16,715 nucleotides of DNA, taken from assembly GCA_026786335.1 (NCBI GenBank), contig JAJAYG010000216.1:1-16715 (forward strand), read 5' to 3'. This DNA is from Chitinophagales bacterium. Lineage in GTDB: Bacteria > Bacteroidota > Bacteroidia > Chitinophagales > UBA10324. Positions 15,615 to 16,715 of this stretch are shown one piece after another. The notes under the pieces were generated by a model that searched no databases, was not told the origin of the DNA, and saw only the letters and a list, made by a program, of their open reading frames with translations. The translations under genes were made by a program, and so were the position numbers. Within the stretch, counting starts at the first letter, position 1. Every line of letters begins with the position of its first letter.

Positions 15615-16715
15615 ATGAAAAGAAAAAACATTTTCAGTTTACTCGCAGCAGTAACGTTAGTTATTTCATCATGCACAAAGATTTTGGATCTTGAACCGGC
15701 GCAAAGCATTTCCAATGATGTCGCATTAAATTCCGATGAAAGTGTGAAACAGGTTTTAATTGGTGCCTACGATGCATTTAGCTCCCAAGCGCTCTATGGA
15801 GGCAATGTGTTTCGCAACTCTGTATTGTATGCAGGCGAAGGTGAAGTTGTTTGGCTGGGAACTTATGTAGGCCCGAAAGAAATTTTTCTTCGCGACATGC
15901 TTGTAACCAATGATGATGCATATTCATTATGGGTTGATGCCTACTTCTGCATCAACATTTGCAATAATGTTCTTGCTGCATTGCCGGTAGTAAATGAAGC
16001 CGACAGAAATCGTATAGAAGGTGAGGCTAAATTTTTGCGTGCATGTGTTTACTTTGAACTTACCCGCTACTTCGGTCAGCAATATGAAGAAGGAACGTCC
16101 AACACCCAACCGGCAGTACCATTAATTACCAAAGCAACAGAAACATTAGCAGACAATGCTACGGTTGCGCGCAATACTGTTGAAGAATGCTATGCCCAAA
16201 TTATTTCTGACCTCACAGAAGCGGAATCGTTACTGCCTGAAGACAATGATGTGTATGCAAATTCGGGTGCTGCTGCTGCAATATTATCGCGTGTGTATTT
16301 ACAGAAATATGATTATGCTAATGCGCGCGATGCTGCTGATCGGGTAATTTCTTCCGGCAATTATAATCTGATGGCAAATGATTCCGATGTGTTTGCGCAA
16401 GATGAAAATACTAACGAAGATATTTTTGCGATTCAAAACTCACCGCAAGACGGAACCAATTCAATTAATACGTTTTTCTCTACTGCTAAATACGGCGGAA
16501 GAGGTGATATTCAAATTGAACAATCTTTTTACGATCTCTTTGATCCTGCTGACACACGCAGAGTTTGGTATTACAAACTCTCCAGTAAATGGCGATGCGG
16601 AAAATTCAACAATCAAAATGGTAACCTTGCTGTAGTTCGGCTTGCCGAAATGTATTTAGCACGGGCAGAATGCAATGAGCGGCTTGGTACTTCGGTTGGT
16701 GCAACACCTGCTGAT
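15615..16715 (+). CDS. SusD/RagB-type surface lipoprotein (3' end outside window)
   Basis: The open frame runs from the ATG at 15615 to the window edge, 367 residues, with no stop. It starts with a lipoprotein signal (MKRKNIFSLLAAVTLVISSC, lipidated Cys20) followed by TKILDLEP, a common SusD opening. Further SusD hallmarks are LIGAYDAF near the N-terminus, the helical TPR-like segments LWVDAYFCINICNNVL and EAKFLRACVYFELTRYFG, and AAAAILSRVYLQKYDYANARDAADRVI. Near the visible end comes VRLAEMYLARAECNERLG, which lies in the C-terminal SusD domain. Probably some tens of residues are missing. It acts at the cell surface as the substrate-binding lid of the SusC-type transporter encoded just upstream, and is surely in the same operon. 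I see no frameshift. The substrate is unknown. Confidence 0.95.
   Translation, partial: MKRKNIFSLLAAVTLVISSCTKILDLEPAQSISNDVALNSDESVKQVLIGAYDAFSSQALYGGNVFRNSVLYAGEGEVVWLGTYVGPKEIFLRDMLVTNDDAYSLWVDAYFCINICNNVLAALPVVNEADRNRIEGEAKFLRACVYFELTRYFGQQYEEGTSNTQPAVPLITKATETLADNATVARNTVEECYAQIISDLTEAESLLPEDNDVYANSGAAAAILSRVYLQKYDYANARDAADRVISSGNYNLMANDSDVFAQDENTNEDIFAIQNSPQDGTNSINTFFSTAKYGGRGDIQIEQSFYDLFDPADTRRVWYYKLSSKWRCGKFNNQNGNLAVVRLAEMYLARAECNERLGTSVGATPAD

Noticed and set aside
16550..16640. Possible frameshift in the SusD-type gene, because the segment before the VRLAEMYLARAE motif seemed short
   Set aside because: The reading frame stays open and family-like on both sides (DLFDPADTRR before, GKFNNQNGNLAVVRLAEMYL after), so no shift is needed.
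1..16715. CRISPR array, insertion sequence or phage/defence island
   Set aside because: No regularly spaced direct repeats, terminal inverted repeats, transposase or integrase were seen. The tandem AAA+ gene has no neighbour typical of a known defence system.

Overview
The window looks like chromosomal DNA from a Bacteroidota bacterium, probably from the Chitinophaga/Sphingobacterium side of the phylum, although the exact lineage cannot be fixed by eye. The reasons are a SusC/SusD-type gene pair, a TamB gene followed by a lipoprotein Omp85 gene (TamL), A/T-rich leaders without Shine-Dalgarno sequences, and several upstream boxes resembling the Bacteroidota -7 element TAnnTTTG. No transposase, integrase, CRISPR array or phage gene is visible.

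Layout. Positions 3-506 hold the 3' part of an alpha/beta hydrolase gene. Positions 571-3186 encode an 871-residue protein with two N-terminal beta-rich modules that look like a duplication, followed by two CbxX/CfxQ-type AAA+ ATPase modules. A 52-residue membrane peptide with a histidine-rich tail (3244-3402) comes next. It converges, with a gap of only 7 bases, on a minus-strand gene for a small secreted protein (3410-3811). Two paralogous ~100-residue proteins (3917-4213 and 4292-4597) follow, separated by a short GC-rich palindrome, and then a tRNA-Lys(CTT) gene at 4667-4739.

The second half is envelope biology. A TamB-like AsmA-family protein (4897-9900) is followed after 21 bases by a TamA-like Omp85 lipoprotein (9922-12231). 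Together they are expected to form the Bacteroidota version of the translocation and assembly module, bridging inner and outer membranes. After a 266-base AT-rich leader come a SusC/RagA-type TonB-dependent transporter (12498-15575) and its SusD/RagB-type lipoprotein partner (15615 to beyond the window end). No degradative enzyme or sensor is visible beside the SusCD pair, so its substrate cannot be inferred here.

Most of the window is ordinary housekeeping and envelope content. The least explained parts are the 2+2 architecture of the tandem AAA+ protein, the His-rich membrane micropeptide, the tandem paralogs with the palindrome between them, and a consistent set of candidate promoters. I did not find convincing evidence of an entirely new multi-gene system.
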